A stretch of DNA of 64,000 nt from Lichenibacterium minor (GTDB lineage Bacteria > Pseudomonadota > Alphaproteobacteria > Rhizobiales > Beijerinckiaceae). A program made the position numbers and the translations under genes. The stretch is from positions 62,001-126,000 of the forward strand of contig NZ_QYBB01000008.1 in NCBI RefSeq assembly GCF_004137685.1, written 5' to 3'. The stretch's first letter is position 1; each line of letters starts with the position of its first letter. A model generated the notes under the pieces. That model worked only from the letters and a program-made list of their open reading frames with translations. It made no database searches and was not told the DNA's origin. Shown piece after piece: positions 15,681 to 22,238 of the stretch.

Positions 15681-16058
15681 TCATTTCCCGCGCTTCCCCT
15701 GCCAGGCCTGCATCTGGGCGATCTCGACCGCCTGGGCCTTGACGATGTCGGCGGCGAGCTTCCGCAGCTCCGGATCCTTGCCGTACTGCAGCTCGACCTT
15801 GGCCATCTCGACCGCGCCCCGGTGGTGGGGCAGCATCATCGCCACGAAGTCGCGGTCGGGGTCGCCGGAGGGCTTCACCTCCATGCCCTTCATCATCTCC
15901 TCGTTGGACGCCGCGAAGGCCTTGTCGGCCGGGGTCCGCGCCGTCGCGGCCGGCGCCATCGCGCCATGGTCCATCGTCATGGGTTCGGCGGCGGCGGCCG
16001 CGCCGGCGAGCCCGCACAGGAAGCTGCCCGCGAGGGCGATCGGCAGGAGTCTGGTCAA
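15681..16058 (-). CDS. DUF305 family periplasmic protein
   Basis: A 125-residue precursor with a Sec signal (MTRLLPIALAGSFLCGLAGA, Ala-rich cleavage region). The mature protein has the DUF305 signature DFVAMMLPHHRGAVEMAK with two adjacent His, preceded by Met-rich MTMDHGAMAP and EEMMKGMEV, which are likely copper ligands. DUF305 proteins often accompany copper export systems. It starts 32 bp after the stop of the copper ATPase on the same strand and is probably in the same CueR-controlled transcript, acting as a periplasmic copper acceptor (inference). Confidence 0.9.
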   Translation of the reverse strand: MTRLLPIALAGSFLCGLAGAAAAAEPMTMDHGAMAPAATARTPADKAFAASNEEMMKGMEVKPSGDPDRDFVAMMLPHHRGAVEMAKVELQYGKDPELRKLAADIVKAQAVEIAQMQAWQGKRGK

Positions 16059-16090
16059 GGGATGGTCCTTTCGCTGGTGGTCGGGGACGG

Positions 16091-18619
16091 TCAGCCGAGG
16101 TCGGCGGAGCGGAGGCGCAGCGCGTTGCCGATGACGCTGACGGACGACAGCGCCATGGCGGCGGCCGCCAGCATGGGGGACAGCAGCAGGCCGAACACGG
16201 GGTAAAGCACCCCGGCCGCCACCGGCACGCCGATGCCGTTGTAGAGAAACGCGAAGGCGAGGTTCTGCCGGATGTTGCCCATCGTGGCCTTCGACAGGCG
16301 CCGCGCCCGCAGCAGTCCGGCGAGGTCGCCGCCGAGCAGCGTCACGCCGGCGCTCTGCATGGCGATGTCGGTTCCGGTGCCCATGGCGATGCCGACGTCG
16401 GCCAGCGCCAGGGCCGGCGCATCGTTGACGCCGTCGCCCGCCATGGCGACCACGCGGCCTTCCCGCTTCAGCCGCTCCACCGCCGCCGCCTTCGCGTCGG
16501 GGAGGACGTCGGCCAGGACCTCGTCGATGCCGAGCGGCCCCGCGATGGCCCGCGCCGTGGCGGCGTTGTCGCCCGTCAGCATGGCGACGCGCAGGCCCGC
16601 GGCCTTGAGCGCACGCACCACCGCGGCGGCTTCGGGCCGCACCGCGTCGGCGACGCCGAGCACGCCCGCGAGCCGGCCGTCGACGGCCACCAGGACGGCC
16701 GTGGCGCCCCGCGCCCGGAACGCCTCGGCTTCCGCCGCCAGCGCCCCGGCATCGACGCCACGCTCCCCGAGGAACGCCGCGGACCCGACCAGCACGGCCC
16801 GGCCGCCCACCGTGGCGGAGACGCCGCGGCCCGCGGGGGCGTCGAACCCGTCCGCGGCGGCGACGGCGAGCGTCCGCGCCGCGGCGGCGTCGAGGATGGC
16901 CCGCGCCAAGGGATGCTCGCTCGCGCGCTCGACGGAGGCCGCCAACGCCAGCACCTCGTCGTCCGAGAAGCCCGCTGCGGCGGCGACGCCGACGACCTCA
17001 GGCTTTCCACTCGTCAGCGTGCCGGTCTTGTCGAGCACGACCGTGTCGACCTTTTCCAGCCGCTCCAGCGCTTCCGCGTCGCGGATCAGCACGCCGGCCT
17101 GGGCTCCCCGCCCCACCCCCACCATGATCGACATCGGCGTGGCGAGCCCGAGCGCGCAGGGGCAGGCGATGATCAGCACCGACACGGCGGCGATCACCGC
17201 GTAGCTGAAGCGCGGCTCGGGGCCGACCGCCATCCAGGCCGCGAAGGCCGCGGCGGCGGCGAACAGAACGGCCGGCACGAACCAGCCCGACACGCGGTCC
17301 GCGGTGCGCTGGATGGGCGCGCGGGAGCGTTGCGCCGCGGCGACGAGCTGCACGATGCGGCTGAGCAGCGTGTCGCGCCCGACCTTGTCGGCGCGGATCA
17401 CGAGGCCGCCGCTGCGCGCGACCGTGCCGCCGATGACGGCGTCGCCGGCGCGCTTCGACACGGGCAGCGACTCGCCCGTCACGGTCGACTGGTCGAGCGT
17501 CGCGTTCCCGCTCTCGACCGTGCCGTCGACCGGCACGGTTTCGCCGGGGCGCAAGCGCAGCCGGTCGCCGACCCCGATCGCGTCGAGCGGCACGTCGGCC
17601 TCGGTGCCGTCCGGGGCGATGCGGCGGGCGGTCTTCGGCGCGAGGTCGAGCAGCCCGCGGATGGCGGCCGAGGTGCTGTCGCGCGCCTTCAGCTCCAGCA
17701 CCTGCCCGACCAGCACCAGCAGCGTGATCACCGCGGCGGCCTCGAAATACACCCCCACGGCGCCGCCGTGCCCGTGAAAGGCGGGCGGGAACAGTTCGGG
17801 CGCCAGGGTGGCGACCGCGCTGTAGCCCCAGGCCACGCCCGTGCCGATCATCACCAGCGTGAACATGTTGAAGTGGCGCGAGCGCAGCGACGCCCAGCCG
17901 CGCTGGAGGAACGGCCAGCCGGCCCAGAACACCACGAGGCTCGCCAGCGCGAACTGAAGCCCGTTCGACAGCTGCCCGCGCACGGGGAAACGGTCGCCGA
18001 ACGCGTCCTCGCCCATGGCCAGCGCGACCACCGGCAGGGCGCCGGCGGCGGCGATCCAGGCGCGGCGGCGCATGTCGATCAGCTCGTGGTTGGGGCCGGC
18101 GTCGGCGGACACCTCCTCGGGCTCCAGCGCCATGCCGCAGATCGGGCAGGCGCCCGGGTGGTCCTGGCGCACCTCCGGGTCCATCGGGCAGATGAACGTC
18201 GTGCCGGGCGGTGCCGGCGGCTCCTCGCGCGGCGCCAGATACTTGGCGGGGTCGGCGGCGAACTTCGTCCGGCAGCCGGCCGAGCAGAAATGGAAGGCCG
18301 TGCCGGCGTGCTCGGCGTGGTGCCGCGTCTTCGCCGGGTCGACCGTCATGCCGCAGACGGGGTCCTTCGCCTTCGGGGCGAGGTACCTATCCGGATCGGC
18401 CTCGAACTTGGTCCGGCAGCCGTCGCAGCAGAAGTGATAGGCGGTGCCGGCGTGCTCGGCGTGGTGCCGCGTCTTCGCCGGGTCGACCGTCATGCCGCAG
18501 ACGGGGTCCTTCGCGGCGCCGGGCGCCGGGGCGGGCTTCGCCGCGGAGCCGCAGCAGCAGCCCGTCGTCGTCGCGGCGACGGCCTCGGGGCCGTGGTGGT
18601 CGTGGGTCATGGTGTCCAT
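16091..18619 (-). CDS. copA: Cu(+)-exporting P1B-type ATPase with duplicated YHS domain
   Basis: An 842-residue inner-membrane pump. Cytosolic N-terminus: a CCC-containing leader (residues 21-23), two YHS domains (about 37-82 and 84-130, each with DPVCGM and an FCxxGCRTKF block), then a heavy-metal-binding CPMDPEV...CPICGM segment (141-167). The membrane core carries the metal-site CPC at 486-488, TGES in the actuator, the phosphorylated Asp530 in DKTGTLT, GDGVNDAPALA and the C-terminal SSVSVIGNALRLR typical of copper exporters. It replaces the classical HMA domains with YHS/HMBD modules. The divergent cueR and the operator at 18637-18659 indicate copper induction. Confidence 0.95.
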   Translation of the reverse strand: MDTMTHDHHGPEAVAATTTGCCCGSAAKPAPAPGAAKDPVCGMTVDPAKTRHHAEHAGTAYHFCCDGCRTKFEADPDRYLAPKAKDPVCGMTVDPAKTRHHAEHAGTAFHFCSAGCRTKFAADPAKYLAPREEPPAPPGTTFICPMDPEVRQDHPGACPICGMALEPEEVSADAGPNHELIDMRRRAWIAAAGALPVVALAMGEDAFGDRFPVRGQLSNGLQFALASLVVFWAGWPFLQRGWASLRSRHFNMFTLVMIGTGVAWGYSAVATLAPELFPPAFHGHGGAVGVYFEAAAVITLLVLVGQVLELKARDSTSAAIRGLLDLAPKTARRIAPDGTEADVPLDAIGVGDRLRLRPGETVPVDGTVESGNATLDQSTVTGESLPVSKRAGDAVIGGTVARSGGLVIRADKVGRDTLLSRIVQLVAAAQRSRAPIQRTADRVSGWFVPAVLFAAAAAFAAWMAVGPEPRFSYAVIAAVSVLIIACPCALGLATPMSIMVGVGRGAQAGVLIRDAEALERLEKVDTVVLDKTGTLTSGKPEVVGVAAAAGFSDDEVLALAASVERASEHPLARAILDAAAARTLAVAAADGFDAPAGRGVSATVGGRAVLVGSAAFLGERGVDAGALAAEAEAFRARGATAVLVAVDGRLAGVLGVADAVRPEAAAVVRALKAAGLRVAMLTGDNAATARAIAGPLGIDEVLADVLPDAKAAAVERLKREGRVVAMAGDGVNDAPALALADVGIAMGTGTDIAMQSAGVTLLGGDLAGLLRARRLSKATMGNIRQNLAFAFLYNGIGVPVAAGVLYPVFGLLLSPMLAAAAMALSSVSVIGNALRLRSADLG
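18300..18514. repeat. Direct repeat encoding tandem YHS domains of the copper ATPase
   Basis: 71 bp at 18300-18370 recur without a mismatch at 18444-18514, an offset of 144 bp (48 codons). The flanking parts of each YHS domain have diverged slightly. This is an in-gene tandem duplication, either recent or kept alike by gene conversion. Confidence 0.95.
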
Positions 18620-18636
18620 CCTTGCCGCGGAGCCTG

Positions 18637-18659
18637 GACCTTCCCATCATGGGAGGGTC
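18637..18659 (-). promoter_or_regulatory. CueR-type operator/promoter of the copper ATPase gene
   Basis: A 23-bp dyad, GACCTTCCCAT-C-ATGGGAGGGTC, with one mismatch between arms, lies in the 67 bp between divergent copA and cueR. On the minus strand TTGACC and CAGGCT hexamers are separated by 19 bp and bracket the dyad. This is the overlong spacer characteristic of MerR-family activated promoters. Confidence 0.85.
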
Positions 18660-18686
18660 AAGGGCTTTTCGCGGGGGATGGGACGG

Positions 18687-19091
18687 ATGCAGATCGGGCA
18701 GGCCGCGAAGGCGTCGGGCGCCTCGGCGAAGATGATCCGGCACTATGAATCCATCGGCCTGATCGCACCGGCCGAGCGGCGGGACAGCAATTACCGCGAC
18801 TATTCCTCCGACGACGTGGCGCGGCTGCAATTCGTGCGCCGCGCCCGCGACCTCGGCTTCCCCATCGACCGCATCCGCGAGCTGCTGGCGCTGTGGGGCG
18901 ACCGCGGCCGGTCGAGCGCCGAGGTGAAGCGCATCGCGCTCGACCACGTCGCCGAGCTGGAGGAGCGCATCGCCGGGATGCGCGACATGGTGGCGACGCT
19001 GCACCGCCTGGCCGACGGCTGCGCCGGCGATGGACGGCCGGACTGCCCGATCATCGAGGGGCTGGCCGGGTGCAGGGCTTCGCAGGGATGA
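18687..19091 (+). CDS. cueR: MerR-family copper-responsive activator CueR
   Basis: A 134-residue regulator. The N-terminal winged helix (MQIGQAAKASGASAKMIRHYESIGLI) and the YSSDDVARLQFVRRARDLGF block are close to CueR. The C-terminus has two Cys, at GCAGDG and PDCPI, positioned like the Cu(I) ligands of CueR, with the usual dimerisation helix between. ATG 18687 is preferred over the in-frame ATG at 18678 because of spacing from the G-rich ribosome site. It is divergent from copA, whose promoter it should activate in copper. Its last codons overlap the start of a membrane-protein gene. Confidence 0.92.
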   Translation: MQIGQAAKASGASAKMIRHYESIGLIAPAERRDSNYRDYSSDDVARLQFVRRARDLGFPIDRIRELLALWGDRGRSSAEVKRIALDHVAELEERIAGMRDMVATLHRLADGCAGDGRPDCPIIEGLAGCRASQG

Positions 19092-19585
19092 TCGGGCGCA
19101 GCGGGCGGACAAGCCAGGGCTCGAAACCCGGCACCGCGGGCAGGCCAGGACGCGGTTACATCCTGACGTCCCTAGCCGTCGGCCTCGTGACCGCCCTGGC
19201 CATCGCACGGGCCGACTACCTCATCGGAGAAACGGTCGGCAAGGCCTGCAATGGCAGGTGGGACGTGGTCAGATGGTCCCTGATGGTCCACGCCTGCCAC
19301 CTGTCCGATGTGAACCGTTTCGACGTCGTGAACGGCGGGTTCGCCGTCCTGGTCGTTCTGGTGGCACTGCTTCCAACCCTGCTCCCCCTCAGGATCGCGC
19401 TCGTGATCCCGGTGCTGATGTATCTGGGTGACGCCAGCCGGATGCATGCGACATTCGTCAGCACAGGACGCATCTATCCGGGGATCGAACTCTGGTGGTT
19501 GCCGATCTCGTGGCTGTCGATCTTGACTCTTCTTACCGCTGTCACGGTCGCAGTGTTTCGCCAGGCGAAACTATGGCTTCGATGA
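19088..19585 (+). CDS. Hypothetical membrane protein overlapping cueR
   Basis: A 165-residue protein whose ATG overlaps the cueR TGA (ATGA at 19088-19091), so translation is probably coupled. After a basic Gly/Arg-rich N-terminus there are about four hydrophobic segments: residues ~24-42, two around 85-120, and ~138-160. The first large loop has two Cys and several Trp (ACNGRWDVVRWSLMVHACH). No family is recognised. Its gene has a visibly lower GC content than its neighbours, hinting at a separate origin. The coupling suggests a copper-linked membrane function, which is inference. Confidence 0.65.
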   Translation: MIGRSGRTSQGSKPGTAGRPGRGYILTSLAVGLVTALAIARADYLIGETVGKACNGRWDVVRWSLMVHACHLSDVNRFDVVNGGFAVLVVLVALLPTLLPLRIALVIPVLMYLGDASRMHATFVSTGRIYPGIELWWLPISWLSILTLLTAVTVAVFRQAKLWLR

Positions 19586-19622
19586 CCTCGACGCGGACCG
19601 ATGGTGGGCGCGCATCCCATCG

Positions 19623-20795
19623 TCACCGCAGGTCGGCGAACACCCCCGACGGCTCCGGATAGTCCTCCTCCGGCTGGCCGCCCACCGCGCTGATCCGACG
19701 CTCGGCCGCGGCGACCGCCCCCGCCCCGTCGAGCACCCTCAGCGTCAGGTCGTACCGCCGCTCCTCGCCGTGCTTGAGCATGGCCAATTCGCCCCGCTCC
19801 CGCGCGAAGGCGTGGCCCGGGACATGGTTGGTCCCCGGCTCGATCCCGAGCGCGTAGGCGCCGGCCTGGAAGTGCTGCCATTCGGTGAAGCAGGGCAGCT
19901 GCGCCTTCACGACCTCGACGGCGAGCCCGAAGCCGAGCGCGTCGTTGACCACCGCGTAGGGAACCCGCCCGTCGGCGTCGGCCGCGAGGTCGTGCTCCCA
20001 CACCTGTTCGGTGAAGCCATCGCGGGGGCCCGGCATGGCCCGGTAGCCCACGCCCTGCCGCCGGTAGCCTTCCCCGGCGTGGGACGCCATCACGACGTCG
20101 GCCACCGGCGCCAGGAAGCGCGAGCCCTCGTCGAGCACGGGATAGCCGACGTTGAGGTGGTAGAGCAGCATGTGCGGCGTGTCGTAGAAGCCGTGGTTGA
20201 CCACCCGGTCCAGGATGCGGATCTCGTCCGTCCCGACGTCGGCCTCGATGCGGCGGTGGAGGTGCAGGTCCTCGCCGAACACCGCCGACTGCCGCACCGT
20301 GCCCTCGCACCACAGCGTGCAGCGGTCGCCGTCCCAGCGCTCTCCGTATCCGCCGAGCCGCGCCGGCACGGTGCCGACCCGGCCGTGGATCGTGTGCTTC
20401 ACGCTCGCACGCGGGCCGTAATGGTAGTGCGGCGCGGGCTCCTCGGCGTTGAAGCCGACGTGGTCGAGCCCGCAGGTGACGAGCAGGCCGGAGAAGGAGC
20501 GCAGGAAGCCGAGCCCCCCTTCCCCCTCCGTCTCGTGCAGGCCGGGGTGGCGGAAGCCGGTGGGCGACTGCCAGCCGACCGCGCGCCCCCTGTGCTCGCA
20601 GGCGCCGATGTCCATCGCCCGGTCCACCAGCACGTCGAAGGCCAGGCCCGTGCCGGTGCGGAACTCCAGCACCCGCACCCCGCGCTCGACGCCGTCGCCG
20701 AGCGTGACGAGGCGCACGCCCGCGAAGGCGGCGAGGCTGCCTGTGCGCCGCGCCAGGTCCAGGCGCGACATCGCGCGGCCGTGAAGCTCCACCAT
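19623..20795 (-). CDS. DUF4432 family protein (aldose-1-epimerase-like fold)
   Basis: A 390-residue cytoplasmic protein. RAMDIGACEHRGRAVGWQSPTGFRHP, FLRSFSGLLVTCGLDHVG, HGRVGTVPARL and TPHMLLYHLNVGYPVLDEGS match the DUF4432 family, which has the galactose-mutarotase beta-sandwich fold. Histidines in GLDHVG, HGR and LYHLNVGYP could form the sugar site. Members are often found in sugar-catabolic operons, but here the nearest same-strand genes are a DUF985 cupin and gloB, so the substrate is unknown. It ends 37 bp from the converging membrane gene. Confidence 0.85.
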   Translation of the reverse strand: MVELHGRAMSRLDLARRTGSLAAFAGVRLVTLGDGVERGVRVLEFRTGTGLAFDVLVDRAMDIGACEHRGRAVGWQSPTGFRHPGLHETEGEGGLGFLRSFSGLLVTCGLDHVGFNAEEPAPHYHYGPRASVKHTIHGRVGTVPARLGGYGERWDGDRCTLWCEGTVRQSAVFGEDLHLHRRIEADVGTDEIRILDRVVNHGFYDTPHMLLYHLNVGYPVLDEGSRFLAPVADVVMASHAGEGYRRQGVGYRAMPGPRDGFTEQVWEHDLAADADGRVPYAVVNDALGFGLAVEVVKAQLPCFTEWQHFQAGAYALGIEPGTNHVPGHAFARERGELAMLKHGEERRYDLTLRVLDGAGAVAAAERRISAVGGQPEEDYPEPSGVFADLR

Positions 20796-20813
20796 GGCCC
20801 TACCCCCGCGGCC

Positions 20814-21263
20814 CTATGAACGAGGCCTGGGCCGCCAGTTCGGCGGCGCCAGCTCGAAACCCTCGAAGCGGAAGCCGGGCGCCACCGTGCAGCCCACCAG
20901 CGTCCACGTGCCCATGCTGGCCGCCGTCTGCCAGCAGCCGGCCGGCACGGCGACCTGGGGGCTCTGCCCGGCGCGGACGTCCGGGCCGAGCCGGTGCGCG
21001 GACGCGTCGTGGCCGTTGGGCGACAGGGTGATGACCAGCGGCGCCCCGGCGTGGAAGTGCCAGACTTCCGCGGCATCCACCCGGTGCCATTCCGAGAACT
21101 CGTCCCCGGCCAGCAGGAACAGGATGGCGGTGGAGCGCGGGCGCCCGTCGGCGTCCACGGCCGTGTCGCGGAACGTTTCGCGGTAATGGCCGCCTTCGGG
21201 ATGCGGGGCGAGGTCCAGCGCCCGGATCACCTCGCGGGCCGACAGCGCGGCGAGGTCGCTCAC
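20814..21263 (-). CDS. Cupin DUF985 family protein
   Basis: A 149-residue single-domain cupin. LAPHPEGGHYRETFR, STAILFLLAGDEFSEWHRVDAAEVWHFHAGAPL and VAVPAGCWQTA are hallmarks of the DUF985 (cupin_5) family, and His residues in EWHR and WHFH are likely metal ligands. The GTG start overlaps the gloB TGA as GTGA (21263-21260), which fixes the start and implies coupled translation. The family is proposed to act on small sugars or metabolites, with no firm activity. Its coupling to glyoxalase II suggests a detoxification or carbonyl-related role (inference). Confidence 0.88.
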   Translation of the reverse strand: MSDLAALSAREVIRALDLAPHPEGGHYRETFRDTAVDADGRPRSTAILFLLAGDEFSEWHRVDAAEVWHFHAGAPLVITLSPNGHDASAHRLGPDVRAGQSPQVAVPAGCWQTAASMGTWTLVGCTVAPGFRFEGFELAPPNWRPRPRS

Positions 21264-22030
21264 GCGCGGTTCTTCCGCTCGCGCAGGACGGCGAAGACGG
21301 CCGCCGGGTCGCCGCCGGGCAGGCCCGCGGCGGCCTGCACGGCCGGCACGGCGCAGCGCAGGAACGGGTTGGCGGCGAGTTCCAGCGACAGCGTGGTGGG
21401 CAGCGTCGGGTGCCCGGCGGCGCGCAGCCGCTCGACCTCGCCGGCGCGCTCCTTCAGCACGGCATTGCCGGGCTCGACCGTGAGGGCGAACCTGGCGTTC
21501 GACACCGTGTATTCGTGGCCCGCGTAGACCTGGGTCTCGCCGGGCAGCTGCGACAGCTTCAGCAGGGAGTCCCACATGGTCGCCAGGGGAGTCTCCATCA
21601 CCCGACCGCAGCCGAGCGAGAACAGCGTGTCGCCGGCGAAGAGCGCGCCCGCTTCCTCGAACCAGTAGACGATGTGCCCCGCCGTGTGGCCCGGCGTCGC
21701 CAGCACCTTGGCGGCGAGGTGGCCGACGAGGACCTCGTCGCCCTCCTTCACCCCGAGGTCGAGGCCGCCGATCTTCGCCGCCTCGGCGGCCGGCCCGACG
21801 ACGCGGATCCGGGGGAACTTGGCCTTCAACGCCGGGATGCCGTCGACGTGGTCGGCATGGTGGTGCGTCACCAGGATGTCGGTGAGCGTCCAGCCCGTCT
21901 CCTCCAGCGCCTTCAGCACCGCGCCGGCTTCCGGGGCGTCGATGGCGGCGGTCGAGCCGGTGGCCGAATCGTGGACCAGCACGCCGTAATTGTCGCTGCG
22001 GCAGGGGAACTGATGGAAATGCGCCGTCAT
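21260..22030 (-). CDS. gloB: Hydroxyacylglutathione hydrolase (glyoxalase II)
   Basis: A 256-residue metallo-beta-lactamase-fold hydrolase that splits S-lactoylglutathione to D-lactate and glutathione. The metal motif THHHADHVDG, the PGHTAGHIVYW block, FAGDTLFSLGCGR and AGHEYT, with a C-terminal NPFLR and final Arg/Lys-rich part, match GloB. The start at 22030 follows from MTAHFHQFPCRSDNYG, the usual GloB N-terminus. The downstream DUF985 gene overlaps its stop. No glyoxalase I is in the window. Confidence 0.94.
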   Translation of the reverse strand: MTAHFHQFPCRSDNYGVLVHDSATGSTAAIDAPEAGAVLKALEETGWTLTDILVTHHHADHVDGIPALKAKFPRIRVVGPAAEAAKIGGLDLGVKEGDEVLVGHLAAKVLATPGHTAGHIVYWFEEAGALFAGDTLFSLGCGRVMETPLATMWDSLLKLSQLPGETQVYAGHEYTVSNARFALTVEPGNAVLKERAGEVERLRAAGHPTLPTTLSLELAANPFLRCAVPAVQAAAGLPGGDPAAVFAVLRERKNRA

Positions 22031-22238
22031 GTCCGCGTCCTCGACTCGATGGGCCGGGTCGACGCTGTAGCGCGTCCCCCGATCGACCGCACCGCCCAAT
22101 GCGCGGAAAGCTGTGCGGGATCGCCGGCGCCCCGGCATATTCGGGCGGGGCGGCGGTCCGCGCCGGCCGCGGACGACCGGCCGCCCGCCCGGGCGGCGAG
22201 CTTCGCCGAGGGCCGCTGGCGCCCGGATCCTCCGGTCG

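Noticed and set aside
18913..19160. Alternative long starts for the membrane gene, beginning inside cueR
   Set aside because: They would read through cueR in another frame. The ATG overlapping the cueR stop is sufficient and gives a sensible membrane protein.
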